DNA from: Flavobacterium sp. Root186
GTDB lineage: Bacteria > Bacteroidota > Bacteroidia > Flavobacteriales > Flavobacteriaceae
Length of the DNA: 64,000 nucleotides
Assembly (NCBI RefSeq): GCF_001428525.1
Contig: NZ_LMHW01000010.1
Location: 124,341 to 188,340, forward strand
Direction of reading: 5' to 3'
The notes beneath the pieces are model-generated. The model was given only the letters and a program-made list of their open reading frames with translations. It searched no databases and was not told the origin of the DNA. Both the position numbers and the translations under genes were made by a program. Shown piece by piece: positions 26,758-36,733 of this stretch; position 1 is the stretch's first letter, and the number at the start of each line of letters is the position of its first letter.

Positions 26758-27873
26758 ATGGCTATTTATAATCTGATTTTTATCTTTATTTTCTTAATTA
26801 GTTTTGTGTCTGTATTTGTTAAAATTAATAAATACTACTCTTTATGTATTTTTTTTATATTACTTATTTTTGGAGTTTTGAGATATAAAATTGGTATGGA
26901 CTATGAAAGTTACGAAGAAATTTTTGACACCATATTTAACAGACCAATGTCAATATCTGAAGTTGCTGATGTATATATAGAGCCAGGCTACGGAATTGCA
27001 ATGTCTTGTTTAAAATATGTTGGATTAGATAAAATAGGACTCTTTGCTGTACATATGATAATATCTTTATATTTTACCAATAAAGCTATTTTAAAATATT
27101 CGTATAATCCATTTATATCCTGGTTAATTTTTTATGGTGTTTATTATGCTAATCTTTTTTTTAACGGTATACGACAAGGTTTATTTATTGCGATAATAAT
27201 GTACCTTCTCCCTCTCCTTTTGCAAAAAGAAAAAATTACATTAACTTTTTTTAAAGTACTCGTTTTATCTTTTTTTCTAGGTTTTTTTGTTCATAAAACG
27301 GCACTCGTACTTCCTTTTCTTTATTTATTGGGATTGTTTGATTTTTCTCTCCAGAATAAATTTATTTTGTTAGGAGCTTCTATGATTTGGGCATTTGCAG
27401 GAATTGGAAATGTATTGATTCAGTTAGGAGGATTAGCTTTTGTAAAAGATGCGGGATATTTAGGGGTAGTTGATTTTTATACTCAAAATGAAACATTTGG
27501 CGCCGAAATTAAATTACTTAGTGTTTCAGTTTTGCACAGACTTTTGATCTTAATATTGGCGCTATATTTTTCAAAATTTCAATCCTCAAATATTATTTTT
27601 AAAAAAATGGTAAATATTTATTTTTGGGGTATTGTTATTTATTTTTTATTAACTCCTCTAGGGTATATGCTGGCTACAAGGGTTAGTATGAATCTTAAAG
27701 TATTTGATGTTTTATTGATACCATATTTTTTAATTTTCCTAAAAGAATATCCATTTAAAATATTAGGTCTTATACTAGTAAGTGCATGGTCGTTTGCAGT
27801 AATGCTTACCAATTTTTATATGCCGGGTAATTATCCTTACTACATTCCTTATCGTACAATCTTTAGCAAATAA
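26758..27873 (+). CDS. EpsG-like / Wzy-type polysaccharide polymerase
   Basis: The protein has 371 aa and about ten TM helices. It belongs to the EpsG family: RYKIGMDYESYEEIF after the first helices, a central FFNGIRQGLF motif and the later VHKTAL. It is expected to polymerise lipid-linked repeat units in the periplasm, working with the Wzx at 21141 and one of the Wzc/Wzz proteins. It starts directly after the stop of the preceding GT and ends one base before the next. Confidence 0.85.
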   Translation: MAIYNLIFIFIFLISFVSVFVKINKYYSLCIFFILLIFGVLRYKIGMDYESYEEIFDTIFNRPMSISEVADVYIEPGYGIAMSCLKYVGLDKIGLFAVHMIISLYFTNKAILKYSYNPFISWLIFYGVYYANLFFNGIRQGLFIAIIMYLLPLLLQKEKITLTFFKVLVLSFFLGFFVHKTALVLPFLYLLGLFDFSLQNKFILLGASMIWAFAGIGNVLIQLGGLAFVKDAGYLGVVDFYTQNETFGAEIKLLSVSVLHRLLILILALYFSKFQSSNIIFKKMVNIYFWGIVIYFLLTPLGYMLATRVSMNLKVFDVLLIPYFLIFLKEYPFKILGLILVSAWSFAVMLTNFYMPGNYPYYIPYRTIFSK

Positions 27874-27874
27874 T

Positions 27875-28753
27875 ATGCAAAAATTTGATCTTGTTTTTAT
27901 TTCAACTTGTTGTAATCATGAATATATATATGAACTTGTAAAAAGTATTGTAGATAATAATCATAATCTTTCTGTCTATTTAGTAATAGTGAATCAAGAT
28001 AATAATCCTATCAAAAATGTTACAAGTACAAATAATACAACTATTAAAATTATTGAGCATAATGCAAATGTAAATACATCAATTGCTAGAAATATTGCAA
28101 TAAAATATATAATAGAAAATAATTTTAATTTTGATTTTTTAAGTTTTCCTGACGATGATTCTTCGTTTGATGATAGTTTTTTCAACGAAATCCATTCTAA
28201 AATTTTAAATAAAGATTTCCGAAATTTTATCATAGATGTTTATTGTACAGGGTCAAAATCGTTTTTCCGAAAAGTTAATTATCAAAATAATAAATTGTTA
28301 ACAAAATACGATTATAATATTGTAGGAGCAGTAAACATTGTTTTAAACTATAAAACATTTAAGAACGTTTTATATTTTGATACTAGATTTGGAGTGAATG
28401 CTAAGTATGGTGCGGGAGAAGACGGTGATTATTTTATTCGCGCTACAGAAAAAGGAGATTTTTATTACACAAATGAACTTTATAATTATCATCCTTCGGG
28501 TGAAAGTAAGTTCAAGCTGTTCCCATATAAAAAATTAAGAAGTAGAATGGTGAATTATGGGATTGGTGTGGTTGCTCTATTAAGTAAACATAGAATGCAT
28601 AAACATGCAGCCTTCTTAACCATTCGAGCGCTGGGTGGTACTGTAATTTATTTTGTAAAAGGTGAGTTTAAAATTTCTTTTACCTATTTCGAATCTTTTT
28701 TCGTACGGCTTTTCTATACTCTTAAATTCTTTATCATTAAACTTGAAAAATAG
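27875..28753 (+). CDS. GT2-like glycosyltransferase
   Basis: This 292-aa GT-A fold protein opens with FVISTCCNHEYIYELV-like wording (LVFISTCCNHEYI). FPDDDSSFDDSFF supplies the DXD metal site, and GAGEDGDYFIRA marks the acceptor region. The C-terminus has hydrophobic stretches that may associate with the membrane. It lies one base after the polymerase gene, which suggests it contributes a linkage of the same repeat unit. Confidence 0.8.
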   Translation: MQKFDLVFISTCCNHEYIYELVKSIVDNNHNLSVYLVIVNQDNNPIKNVTSTNNTTIKIIEHNANVNTSIARNIAIKYIIENNFNFDFLSFPDDDSSFDDSFFNEIHSKILNKDFRNFIIDVYCTGSKSFFRKVNYQNNKLLTKYDYNIVGAVNIVLNYKTFKNVLYFDTRFGVNAKYGAGEDGDYFIRATEKGDFYYTNELYNYHPSGESKFKLFPYKKLRSRMVNYGIGVVALLSKHRMHKHAAFLTIRALGGTVIYFVKGEFKISFTYFESFFVRLFYTLKFFIIKLEK

Positions 28754-28872
28754 ATTTTTTTAGATAATTATCTGATAATGTCTATTTACTATATCTTTAT
28801 AAATGTGTAAAAGTTACATGAATTCTAAAATTTTTGTATTCTTTTGAAATTAATCTTGTTAAAATAAAAAAA

Positions 28873-29661
28873 ATGTCTTTTAATATTACATCATGTATTG
28901 TACTATATAACAATGATATCAATATGTTGAAAGAGGCTATAAAGTCTTTTTTAAATACCCAGCTCGAGGTTCATCTATTCTTAGTTGATAATTCACCAAC
29001 AGATGCACTAAAAATTTTAAAAGATGATGATAGAATCACGTATATTCATAATCCATCTAATCCTGGGTTTGGTGCGTCACATAATGTAGCTATAAAAAAA
29101 GCTTTTGAATTGAATTCTGATTATCATTTAGTATTGAATCCCGATATATATTTTGATAAAGGAATTATTGAAAAACTAGTTTCATTTGCAGAAAACAATA
29201 AAAATGTAGGACATATCATGCCTAGAGTAGAGTACCCTAATGGTGATCTGCAATATTTATGTAAAACAAATCCAACATTCTTTGATTTATTCGCAAGAGG
29301 TTTTATGCCAAATTTTTTAAAAAAGGTTTTTAGCAATCGCATGGATAAATATGAATATAAAAATCATGATTACAATGATATAATGTATAATATACCCTAT
29401 TTGTCTGGTTGTTTTATGTTTTTAAGAACATCAACATTAAAAGAAGTAGGTTATTTTGACGACAAGATATTTATGTATTTGGAAGATGCTGATTTAACAA
29501 GAAGGTTTTTAGAGGTTTCTGAAACTGCATATTTTCCAGAAGCAAAAGTCTTTCACCATTTTGGAAAATTAACCCATAAAAAAATCAAATTTAAATGGAT
29601 TACAGTTCAAAGTGCATTTATATATTTTAACAAATGGGGATGGTTAAAAAGCATTTATTAA
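28873..29661 (+). CDS. GT2 family glycosyltransferase (rhamnosyltransferase-like)
   Basis: I choose the ATG at 28873 (262 aa, MSFNITSCIVLYNN). The open frame can be extended upstream to a TTG at 28834, but those codons do not look like the family N-terminus. LVDNSPTDAL, NPGFGASHN and LNPDIYFD are typical of RfbF/WbbL-like rhamnosyltransferases, and FMYLEDADLTRRF is the acceptor-side motif. The locus makes dTDP-rhamnose, so rhamnosyl transfer is a reasonable guess. The gap of 119 bases before it contains a 12-base palindrome (AGATAATTATCT). Confidence 0.85.
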   Translation: MSFNITSCIVLYNNDINMLKEAIKSFLNTQLEVHLFLVDNSPTDALKILKDDDRITYIHNPSNPGFGASHNVAIKKAFELNSDYHLVLNPDIYFDKGIIEKLVSFAENNKNVGHIMPRVEYPNGDLQYLCKTNPTFFDLFARGFMPNFLKKVFSNRMDKYEYKNHDYNDIMYNIPYLSGCFMFLRTSTLKEVGYFDDKIFMYLEDADLTRRFLEVSETAYFPEAKVFHHFGKLTHKKIKFKWITVQSAFIYFNKWGWLKSIY

Positions 29662-29662
29662 T

Positions 29663-30559
29663 ATGAAAACGTTAATTACTGGATCTAGCGGATTTTTAGG
29701 TAAAATTATTAAAGAGAGCCTAAAGAATTATTCGATTTATGATTTAAACAGGAATAGTGGAAATTATCGTTGTTCTTTAGAGAAAGAAATTCCAGATTTC
29801 AAAGAAAGATTTGATTTGATTATACATGCGGCTGGTAAAGCACATAGTGTTCCGAAAACTGAATTAGAAAAGGAATTGTTTAATGAAGTAAATTATATAG
29901 GCACACAAAATTTATTAAATGCATTAGACAAAAGAGGTTTTCCTAAATATTTTATATTTATAAGTTCTGTAAGTGTCTATGGATTAGATTCTGGTGAATT
30001 AATAAATGAAGAAAAATCACTACTAGCAAATGATCCTTATGGATTAAGTAAAATTAAATCAGAAATATTAGTTGAAAACTGGTGTGAAGAAAATAATATT
30101 ATCTGTACCATATTGCGACTCCCTCTTTTAGTTGGAAAAGATGCGCCTGGTAATTTAGGTGCTATGGTACGTTCTATAAAAAAAGGATATTATTTTAATA
30201 TTGGAGGAGGTCGAGCTAAAAAAAGTATGGTTTTGGCTCTAGATGTGGCAAAAATAATTCCTAAAGTAGCTGAAATTGGCGGCGTTTATAATTTGACAGA
30301 TGGTTTACATCCAAATTTCAATCAATTAAGCGAGGTTATTGCTCTAAGCTATAACAAGAAAAAACCCAGAAATTTACCATTATTTGCGGCAAAAATAATG
30401 GGAAAAATTGGAGATTTACTGGGGTCTTTTTCTCCAATAAATTCTTCTAAAGTGAAAAAAATAAATTCTGATTTAACTTTTGATGATGAAAAAGCTAGAA
30501 AGTTATTACAATGGAAGCCACAATCAGTTATTGAATTTATTTCAGAAGAAGCAATTTGA
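29663..30559 (+). CDS. UDP-4-keto-6-deoxy-HexNAc reductase-like SDR (WbpV type)
   Basis: This 298-aa extended SDR has TGSSGFLG at the N-terminus, ISSVSVYG and the catalytic YGLSK. HAAGKAH and RLPLLVGKDAPGN match the WbpV/WbuV group, which reduces the WbpM product to UDP-QuiNAc or UDP-D-FucNAc. Such genes usually stand near a WbpL-like initiating transferase, and one is present at 32740, with a WbpM-like dehydratase at 37702. Stereochemistry of the product cannot be told from sequence. Confidence 0.82.
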   Translation: MKTLITGSSGFLGKIIKESLKNYSIYDLNRNSGNYRCSLEKEIPDFKERFDLIIHAAGKAHSVPKTELEKELFNEVNYIGTQNLLNALDKRGFPKYFIFISSVSVYGLDSGELINEEKSLLANDPYGLSKIKSEILVENWCEENNIICTILRLPLLVGKDAPGNLGAMVRSIKKGYYFNIGGGRAKKSMVLALDVAKIIPKVAEIGGVYNLTDGLHPNFNQLSEVIALSYNKKKPRNLPLFAAKIMGKIGDLLGSFSPINSSKVKKINSDLTFDDEKARKLLQWKPQSVIEFISEEAI

Positions 30560-30624
30560 AACAAGATAGAGATTAACAGTTTCTATTTAAATAGATATAG
30601 AAATTAAAAAAATAAAATAAAAAA

Positions 30625-31740
30625 ATGAAAATAGCTCTTATAACAGGTATTACAGGACAAGATGGTTCATACTTAGCAGAATTATTATTAGAGAAAGGTT
30701 ATATGGTTCACGGGGTTAAAAGAAGGGCTTCATCTTTTAATACACAACGTATTGATCATATCTATCAAGATCAACATGAATCCCATGTGAATTTTAAGTT
30801 ACATTATGGAGATTTAACAGATTCTACTAATATTATTCGAATTATTCAAGAGGTTCAGCCTGACGAAATCTATAATTTAGGAGCTATGAGTCATGTAAAG
30901 GTTTCTTTTGATTCACCAGAATATGTTGCAAATGTTGACGGTATTGGTACATTAAGAATTTTAGAAGCAGTGCGTATTTTAGGTTTAGAAAAGAAAACAC
31001 GTATTTATCAAGCATCAACATCAGAATTGTATGGTGGCTTGGTTGAGAATAAAAATGAAAAAGGGTTTTATGATGAGAATTCACCTTTTTATCCTCGTTC
31101 GCCATATGGAGTAGCAAAAATTTATGGCTTTTGGATTACAAAAAATTATCGTGAAGCTTATGATATGTTTGCTTGTAACGGAATTTTGTTTAACCATGAA
31201 TCACCGCGCCGAGGGGAAACTTTCGTAACCCGTAAAATTACTATGGCTACAGCAGCTATTGCATTAGGTGAACAAGATTGCTTATATCTTGGAAATTTGG
31301 ACGCACAACGCGATTGGGGACATGCGAAAGATTATGTAGAGGCGATGTGGCGTATTCTACAACAAGATGTTGCTGAAGATTATGTTATTGCTATGGGAGA
31401 AACTACGTATGTACGTGATTTTGTTAAAATGTCATTTGCAGAAGTAGGAATAAGTATCGAATTTAGAGGTGAAGGGGTAAATGAAAAAGGATATGTTGCT
31501 GCTTGCAGTAATCCTGCTTATCAAATTGAGTTAGGTAAACAGGTTATTTCTGTTGACCCGCAATATTTTCGTCCTACCGAGGTTGACTTACTTATTGGAG
31601 ATCCTACAAAATCTAAAACCAAATTAGGATGGGTTCCTCAATATGATTTGGCCGGATTAGTGAAAGAAATGATGGCATCTGATCTAGACTATGTTCAAAA
31701 AGGAAAAATGTTAAAAGAAATAAAATCGGTTAAATATTAA
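30625..31740 (+). CDS. gmd: GDP-mannose 4,6-dehydratase
   Basis: This 371-aa SDR makes GDP-4-keto-6-deoxymannose. It shows [30 protein letters not shown] and [10 protein letters not shown], and the catalytic region [12 protein letters not shown] followed by [25 protein letters not shown] is diagnostic for Gmd. GDP-mannose is supplied by ManC at 7881, and Fcl follows 48 bases downstream. Confidence 0.96.
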   Translation: MKIALITGITGQDGSYLAELLLEKGYMVHGVKRRASSFNTQRIDHIYQDQHESHVNFKLHYGDLTDSTNIIRIIQEVQPDEIYNLGAMSHVKVSFDSPEYVANVDGIGTLRILEAVRILGLEKKTRIYQASTSELYGGLVENKNEKGFYDENSPFYPRSPYGVAKIYGFWITKNYREAYDMFACNGILFNHESPRRGETFVTRKITMATAAIALGEQDCLYLGNLDAQRDWGHAKDYVEAMWRILQQDVAEDYVIAMGETTYVRDFVKMSFAEVGISIEFRGEGVNEKGYVAACSNPAYQIELGKQVISVDPQYFRPTEVDLLIGDPTKSKTKLGWVPQYDLAGLVKEMMASDLDYVQKGKMLKEIKSVKY

Positions 31741-31788
31741 TTTAAACAAAGTAGAATAATTTTAATCTTGAAAGAGAAATTTAGCATT

Positions 31789-32721
31789 ATGAATTTAGAT
31801 GACAAAATATATATAGCAGGACATCGTGGGATGGTTGGTTCAGCTATTTTAAGACAATTAAAAGCCAAAGGTTTTACCAATTTTATTTTAAAAACTTCCT
31901 CAGAACTTGATCTTAGAGATCAACAAGCAGTAGCTGATTTTTTTAAAAAAGAAAAACCCGATTATGTTTTCTTAGCAGCTGCAAAAGTTGGTGGTATAAT
32001 TGCGAATAACACTTTCAAAGGCGATTTTATTTATGAAAATTTGATGATACAAAATAATGTGATACATCAATCATATTTAAATAACGTTACTAAATTGATG
32101 TTTCTAGGTTCGTCATGTATATATCCAAAATTGGCACCGCAGCCATTAAAAGAAGAATATATGTTAACCGGTGAGTTAGAACCTACAAATGAACCGTATG
32201 CAATTGCAAAAATTGCCGGAATAAAAATGTGTGATGCTTATAGGGATCAGTTTGGTTGTAATTTTATATCTGTAATGCCTACAAACTTGTATGGACCTAA
32301 TGATAACTATGACTTAAAAAATTCACATGTATTACCTGCAATGCTTAGAAAATTTATTACGGCTAAGCGTAATGGAGATTCTGCTGTAACAATTTGGGGT
32401 ACAGGAAGCCCTAAAAGAGAATTTTTGCATGCAGACGATCTTGCAGAAGCCTGCCTGTTTTTAATGGAAAATTATAACGATTCAGGATTGGTTAACATAG
32501 GAGTTGGTGAAGATATTTCAATTTTAGATTTGGCAATTTTAGTAAAAAAAATTGTAGGTTTTGAAGGTGAAATTATTACAGATCCAAGTAAACCAGACGG
32601 TACTCCTCGTAAATTAATGGATGTTTCTAAATTAACCGGTTTTGGATGGAAAGCTAAAACAACTTTAGAAGAAGGAATTCAAAAAGTTTATGATGAAATT
32701 AAAGATACTCATTGGGATTAA
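31789..32721 (+). CDS. fcl: GDP-L-fucose synthase
   Basis: The protein has 310 aa from the ATG at 31789. A TTG seven codons upstream (31768) could also serve, but the family start MxxxxKIYIAGHRGMVGSAI favours the ATG. The SDR motif AGHRGMVGSA, the SSCIYPK segment and YAIAK with its catalytic Tyr/Lys are present. It epimerises and reduces the Gmd product to GDP-L-fucose. The likely user of this donor in the window is the GT10 fucosyltransferase at 50110. Confidence 0.94.
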   Translation: MNLDDKIYIAGHRGMVGSAILRQLKAKGFTNFILKTSSELDLRDQQAVADFFKKEKPDYVFLAAAKVGGIIANNTFKGDFIYENLMIQNNVIHQSYLNNVTKLMFLGSSCIYPKLAPQPLKEEYMLTGELEPTNEPYAIAKIAGIKMCDAYRDQFGCNFISVMPTNLYGPNDNYDLKNSHVLPAMLRKFITAKRNGDSAVTIWGTGSPKREFLHADDLAEACLFLMENYNDSGLVNIGVGEDISILDLAILVKKIVGFEGEIITDPSKPDGTPRKLMDVSKLTGFGWKAKTTLEEGIQKVYDEIKDTHWD

Positions 32722-32739
32722 TATAAATTTCATTAAATT

Positions 32740-33705
32740 ATGGAATACACAATTTTAGGAATTATATTAATGATTTTAATGTTGCTTTATTTTAAGGTTG
32801 CAGATCGTTTTAATATCATTGATAAGCCAAATCAAAGAAGTTCTCATACAGAAATAACCTTGCGAGGAGGAGGAATCATTTTTTGGTTTTCAGCACTACT
32901 TTATTTTGTACAGAATATCCAGAATAGTTATTTTTTCTTTACTGGAATAACTTTGGTTAGTTTGGTTAGTTTTTGGGATGACATTCAAAGTTTATCTAAT
33001 AAAATTCGAATTTCAATTCATTTTCTTTCCATTACACTAATTTTTTATGATTTAGAATTATTTAATTTGGTTCCAGTTTGGGGAGTTTTAATAGCATATG
33101 TTTTAGCAATTGGGCTAATTAATGCCTACAATTTTATGGACGGGATTAATGGTATCACAGGACTTTACACTTTAGTAGTAATGGGATCATTATTATATGT
33201 AAATACTAAGATTCAGCTTTTTACTAGTGGCATTTTTATAAAATATGCAATGATTGCGAGTTTAGTTTTTCTGTTTTTTAATTACAGAAAAAAAGCTAAA
33301 TGTTTTGCTGGTGATGTGGGAAGTATTGCAATAGCTTTTTGGATTATTTATTTAGTTTTAAAATTAATTTTAATTACAAACAGTCTTATTTGGCTTTTAT
33401 TTTTAGCAGTGTACGGAGTTGATGCTGTATGTACAATAATTCACCGTTTATATTTAAAGCAAAATATATTTGAAGCACATCGATTACATCTCTATCAAGT
33501 CTTGAGCAATGAATATAAAATACAACATCGATTAGTGTCTTTATATTATGCAATTGTACAGGCTGGGATTTCATTTTTAATTGTATTCCTGTATCAAAAA
33601 ATTCAGGATATAGTTCTCTTTATAATTGTAATTGTTCCGTTACTTTTAATATATTCATTAAAGTTTTATCTGTTAAGAAAAAACAATTTGAGATTAAGTT
33701 TATGA
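32740..33705 (+). CDS. Initiating HexNAc-1-phosphate transferase (WecA/WbpL family)
   Basis: This 321-aa integral membrane enzyme has about ten TM helices. The PNPT family motifs are present: PNQRSSH after the first helix, FWDDIQSL, AYNFMDGINGITG and CFAGDVGS. It transfers a sugar-1-phosphate to undecaprenyl phosphate. Its pairing with the WbpV-like reductase and WbpM-like dehydratase suggests that QuiNAc-1-P or FucNAc-1-P starts the repeat unit. The last bases overlap the next gene by 4. Confidence 0.88.
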   Translation: MEYTILGIILMILMLLYFKVADRFNIIDKPNQRSSHTEITLRGGGIIFWFSALLYFVQNIQNSYFFFTGITLVSLVSFWDDIQSLSNKIRISIHFLSITLIFYDLELFNLVPVWGVLIAYVLAIGLINAYNFMDGINGITGLYTLVVMGSLLYVNTKIQLFTSGIFIKYAMIASLVFLFFNYRKKAKCFAGDVGSIAIAFWIIYLVLKLILITNSLIWLLFLAVYGVDAVCTIIHRLYLKQNIFEAHRLHLYQVLSNEYKIQHRLVSLYYAIVQAGISFLIVFLYQKIQDIVLFIIVIVPLLLIYSLKFYLLRKNNLRLSL

Positions 33706-34127
33706 TGCCAAAAGTAATTCAGGGTGGAAATTTTACAGATCATCGTGGGACTATTTCATATGTTAATGATTTTAGTTTTCAAGATATAGAAAGATTTTAC
33801 ATAATAAGCAATTCTCAAGAAAACCCAATTCGTGCCTGGCAAGGTCATAAATTAGATGCAAAAAACTTTTACTGTTTAAGTGGGTCTTTTAAAATCCATT
33901 TCGTGAAAATCGATAATTGGGATAATCCTTCAAAAGATTTAATTATTGAAACAATCTCTGTTTCAGAATCTGATAGTAAAGTAGTTCATATACCAGCGGG
34001 TTATGCAAATGCAATTGAATCTATTGAAGCAAATTCAAAATTAATTTCATTTTCAACCTTACCGCTAACAAGAACTAAAGAAGATGATGTTCGTTTTCCT
34101 TCTGACTACTGGTATATAAATGGATAA
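33702..34127 (+). CDS. Cupin sugar epimerase/isomerase (RfbC/WxcM-like, short form)
   Basis: This 141-aa cupin starts MMPKVIQGGNFTDHRGT. It contains WQGHKLDAKNFYCLSG and HIPAGYANAIE, the paired cupin motifs of dTDP-sugar 3,5-epimerase-like and 3,4-ketoisomerase-like proteins. It is shorter than RfbC (compare the gene at 35281). It overlaps both neighbours (4 bases before and 8 after), so it should work with the adjacent aminotransferase on an amino-sugar branch. The exact reaction is unknown. Confidence 0.75.
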   Translation: MMPKVIQGGNFTDHRGTISYVNDFSFQDIERFYIISNSQENPIRAWQGHKLDAKNFYCLSGSFKIHFVKIDNWDNPSKDLIIETISVSESDSKVVHIPAGYANAIESIEANSKLISFSTLPLTRTKEDDVRFPSDYWYING

Positions 34128-35259
34128 AAGAATTTTCTTGTCATTGGCACAACAAAGCGGTTTTGAACAGGAGTATATTCAAAAAGCTTTAGATTTTAAT
34201 TGGATTACTTCGGGAGGTCCAAATGTTGATGATTTTGAAACTAAAATACAAGATTACTTTAATGGTGAAGCATTTATTACAGCTTTAAATTCAGGAACAT
34301 CTGCAATTCATTTAGCATTAATTTTATTAGGAGTAAAAGCTGGGGACGAAGTTATTTGTCAGACACTTACATTTTCAGCATCTGCAAACCCTATTCTGTA
34401 CCAGAACGCTACTCCAGTATTCGTAGATAGCGAACAGGAAACTTGGAATATATGTCCGAACAGTCTGGAAATTGCAATAAAAGACAGAATAAAAAAAGGT
34501 AAAAAGCCTAAAGCCATAATTGCAGTTCATCTATATGGGATGCCTTATAAAGTGGATGAAATTCATGCAATTGCAGATCGATACGAAATTCCAATAATCG
34601 AAGATAGTGCCGAAGCATTAGGAAGTAAATACAAAGATAAAAAATGTGGAACTTTTGGCTCTTTTGGAATTTTATCTTTTAATGGGAATAAAATAATTAC
34701 AACATCAAGCGGAGGAGCTTTACTTAGCAATTCATCAGATTTAAAAGAAAAGGCTATTTTTTACGCTACACAAGCAAGAGATAAAGCAGTTCATTATCAA
34801 CATAGTGAAATAGGTTATAATTACAGAATGAGCAATGTTTGTGCTGGTGTCGGCTTGGGCCAAATAAAAATACTAGACTTAAACATCGAGACAAGAAGAA
34901 AAAATCATTCTTTTTATAAAGATGTTTTTTGTGATATAGAAGATGTGGAACTTTTTGAAGTTTCAAATGAAAATTTTTATTCAAATTATTGGTTGAATAC
35001 AATTTTGGTAAAACCAAATTCTCAAAACAATATAAATAAAGAAACTCTGCGATTAGCACTTGAGACAGAAAACATAGAAAGTCGACCGATTTGGAAACCA
35101 ATGCATCTACAGCCAATTTTTAGAGAGTTTCCTTATTATGGAGAAAAAGTTGCTGAAGAATTATTTTTAAACGGACTTTGTTTGCCTTCGGGATCAAGTC
35201 TCACTAATGAGGATAAATATAGGATTAAGAAAGTGATAAGATCTTTTTTTAATTGCTAA
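34120..35259 (+). CDS. DegT/DnrJ/EryC1/StrS sugar aminotransferase
   Basis: This 379-aa PLP enzyme carries Lys191 in SFNGNKIITTSSGG and an upstream IEDSAEALGS segment. It resembles EpsN/PglE-type 4-aminotransferases. The candidate substrates are the WbpM product (UDP-4-keto-6-deoxy-GlcNAc) or the RfbB product, so it may form a bacillosamine-type or viosamine-type sugar. It is the second such aminotransferase in the window. Its start lies 8 bases inside the preceding cupin gene. Confidence 0.87.
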   Translation: MDKRIFLSLAQQSGFEQEYIQKALDFNWITSGGPNVDDFETKIQDYFNGEAFITALNSGTSAIHLALILLGVKAGDEVICQTLTFSASANPILYQNATPVFVDSEQETWNICPNSLEIAIKDRIKKGKKPKAIIAVHLYGMPYKVDEIHAIADRYEIPIIEDSAEALGSKYKDKKCGTFGSFGILSFNGNKIITTSSGGALLSNSSDLKEKAIFYATQARDKAVHYQHSEIGYNYRMSNVCAGVGLGQIKILDLNIETRRKNHSFYKDVFCDIEDVELFEVSNENFYSNYWLNTILVKPNSQNNINKETLRLALETENIESRPIWKPMHLQPIFREFPYYGEKVAEELFLNGLCLPSGSSLTNEDKYRIKKVIRSFFNC

Positions 35260-35280
35260 AAAAAAAAGAATTATTTTAAT

Positions 35281-35829
35281 ATGAAAATTGAAGAAACATT
35301 TATAAAAGATTTGCTTATTGTTGAACCAACAGTTTTTGGAGATGAAAGAGGTTACTTTTTTGAATCTTACAGTAAAACTAAATTTGAAGATCTTGGTATT
35401 GAAATAGATTTTGTTCAGGATAATCAATCTTTTTCAAATTATGGAACCTTAAGGGGATTACATTATCAAAACCCGCCATTTGCGCAAACAAAATTAGTTC
35501 GTGTTTTAGAAGGAGAAATTATAGATGTTGCTGTAGATTTAAGAAAAGATTCTTTAACTTACGGTAAAGCATTCAGTATTTTATTATCAGCCGAAAATAA
35601 AAAGCAACTATTAGTACCACAAGGTTTTGCACATGGTTTTTCAGTAATTAGCGAGACAGCTTCTGTAATGTATAAGTGTGATCAGTTTTATAATAAAGCT
35701 TCTGAAGGCGGAATTAAATTTGATGATCCGTCATTAAATATTGATTGGGGAATGGATTTAAAAAATGTTATTGTTTCTGAAAAAGATCAAATACTTCCTT
35801 TTATCGAAAACTGTAACAGCTTATTTTAA
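35281..35829 (+). CDS. rfbC: dTDP-4-dehydrorhamnose 3,5-epimerase
   Basis: This 182-aa cupin enzyme has the family landmarks DERGYFFESYSK, FVQDNQSFS, LRGLHYQNPP with its catalytic His, GEIIDVAVDLRKDS and PQGFAHGFSV. It acts between RfbB and RfbD in dTDP-L-rhamnose synthesis. Its stop overlaps the rfbD start by one base (TAATG). Confidence 0.95.
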   Translation: MKIEETFIKDLLIVEPTVFGDERGYFFESYSKTKFEDLGIEIDFVQDNQSFSNYGTLRGLHYQNPPFAQTKLVRVLEGEIIDVAVDLRKDSLTYGKAFSILLSAENKKQLLVPQGFAHGFSVISETASVMYKCDQFYNKASEGGIKFDDPSLNIDWGMDLKNVIVSEKDQILPFIENCNSLF

Positions 35830-36674
35830 TGAAAAAAATATTAGTAACAGGAGCAAATGGACAATTAGGTTCTGAATTAAACGTTTTATCTTCGAATTAT
35901 ACTCAATACGAATGGGTTTTTGCAGATAGGGCAAAAATAACTTTGAACGATCTTGATTTGCTTCAAACTCAGTTAAATGAAATTCAGCCCGATATTATTC
36001 TAAATTGTGGAGCGTATACAGCAGTCGATAAAGCTGAAACTGAAAAAGAACTGGCTTTTACAATCAATCATTTAGCAATAGAGTTAATTGCGAAGTATGC
36101 TGCAGAAAATAGCGTAAACCTAATTCATGTTTCGACAGATTATGTTTTTGACGGTTCTTCTTCAACAGCTTTGGGTGAAGATTCAGAAACAAATCCGATA
36201 AATGTATATGGAGAAAGTAAACTAGCTGGTGAAATTGCTTGCCTGAGAGAAAATCCAAATTCAATTATAATAAGAACTTCTTGGGTCTACAGTAAATTTG
36301 GAAATAATTTTGTTAAAACAATGCAGAGATTAATGCAGGAAAGAGATGAAATTAATGTAGTAAACGATCAGATAGGTTCACCAACATACGCAGCTGATTT
36401 GGCCATTGCAATGATTGAGATTATAGAATCTTCAAAATGGGTTCCGGGAATTTATAATTTTTCAAATGAAGGCGAAATAAGCTGGTATGAATTTGCGTTG
36501 GCAATAAAAGAGTTAGGTAATTACAAATGTAGTATTGGAGGAATTCCTACATCGGCCTATCCAACACCTGCGAAACGTCCGAAGTTTTCATTGTTAAACA
36601 AAGAAAAAATAAAAGCAATTTATAATCTGGATGTTCCTTATTATAAAGAAAGTTTGAAAAAAATGTTTATATAA
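35829..36674 (+). CDS. rfbD: dTDP-4-dehydrorhamnose reductase
   Basis: This 281-aa SDR has TGANGQLGSEL at the N-terminus, NCGAYTAVDKAE, STDYVFDG and the catalytic YGESK. IGSPTYAADLA and the late YPTPAKRPKFSLL are typical. It reduces the epimerised keto sugar to dTDP-L-rhamnose. Gene order rfbC-rfbD-rfbA is intact here, while rfbB lies at 8895. Confidence 0.95.
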   Translation: MKKILVTGANGQLGSELNVLSSNYTQYEWVFADRAKITLNDLDLLQTQLNEIQPDIILNCGAYTAVDKAETEKELAFTINHLAIELIAKYAAENSVNLIHVSTDYVFDGSSSTALGEDSETNPINVYGESKLAGEIACLRENPNSIIIRTSWVYSKFGNNFVKTMQRLMQERDEINVVNDQIGSPTYAADLAIAMIEIIESSKWVPGIYNFSNEGEISWYEFALAIKELGNYKCSIGGIPTSAYPTPAKRPKFSLLNKEKIKAIYNLDVPYYKESLKKMFI

Positions 36675-36733
36675 ATTAATTTTAAGATTGATATAAAAAT
36701 TATAGATAATCTCTAAAATTTAAAAAAGATTCT

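Noticed and set aside
28834..28872. Extended TTG start for the rhamnosyltransferase-like gene
   Set aside because: The 13 extra codons do not resemble the family N-terminus, and an ATG with an A-rich upstream region at 28873 fits better.
30570..30605. Inverted repeat (TTTCTAT with ATAGAAA) before gmd considered as a terminator
   Set aside because: The stem is only 7 bp of nearly pure AT and is followed by A residues rather than T, so it would not act as a terminator on the + strand.
34766..35116. 116-codon antisense frame across the aminotransferase gene
   Set aside because: It is antisense to a clear PLP enzyme, AT-rich and Leu/Phe/Tyr-rich in the way typical of shadow frames. All real genes here are on the + strand.
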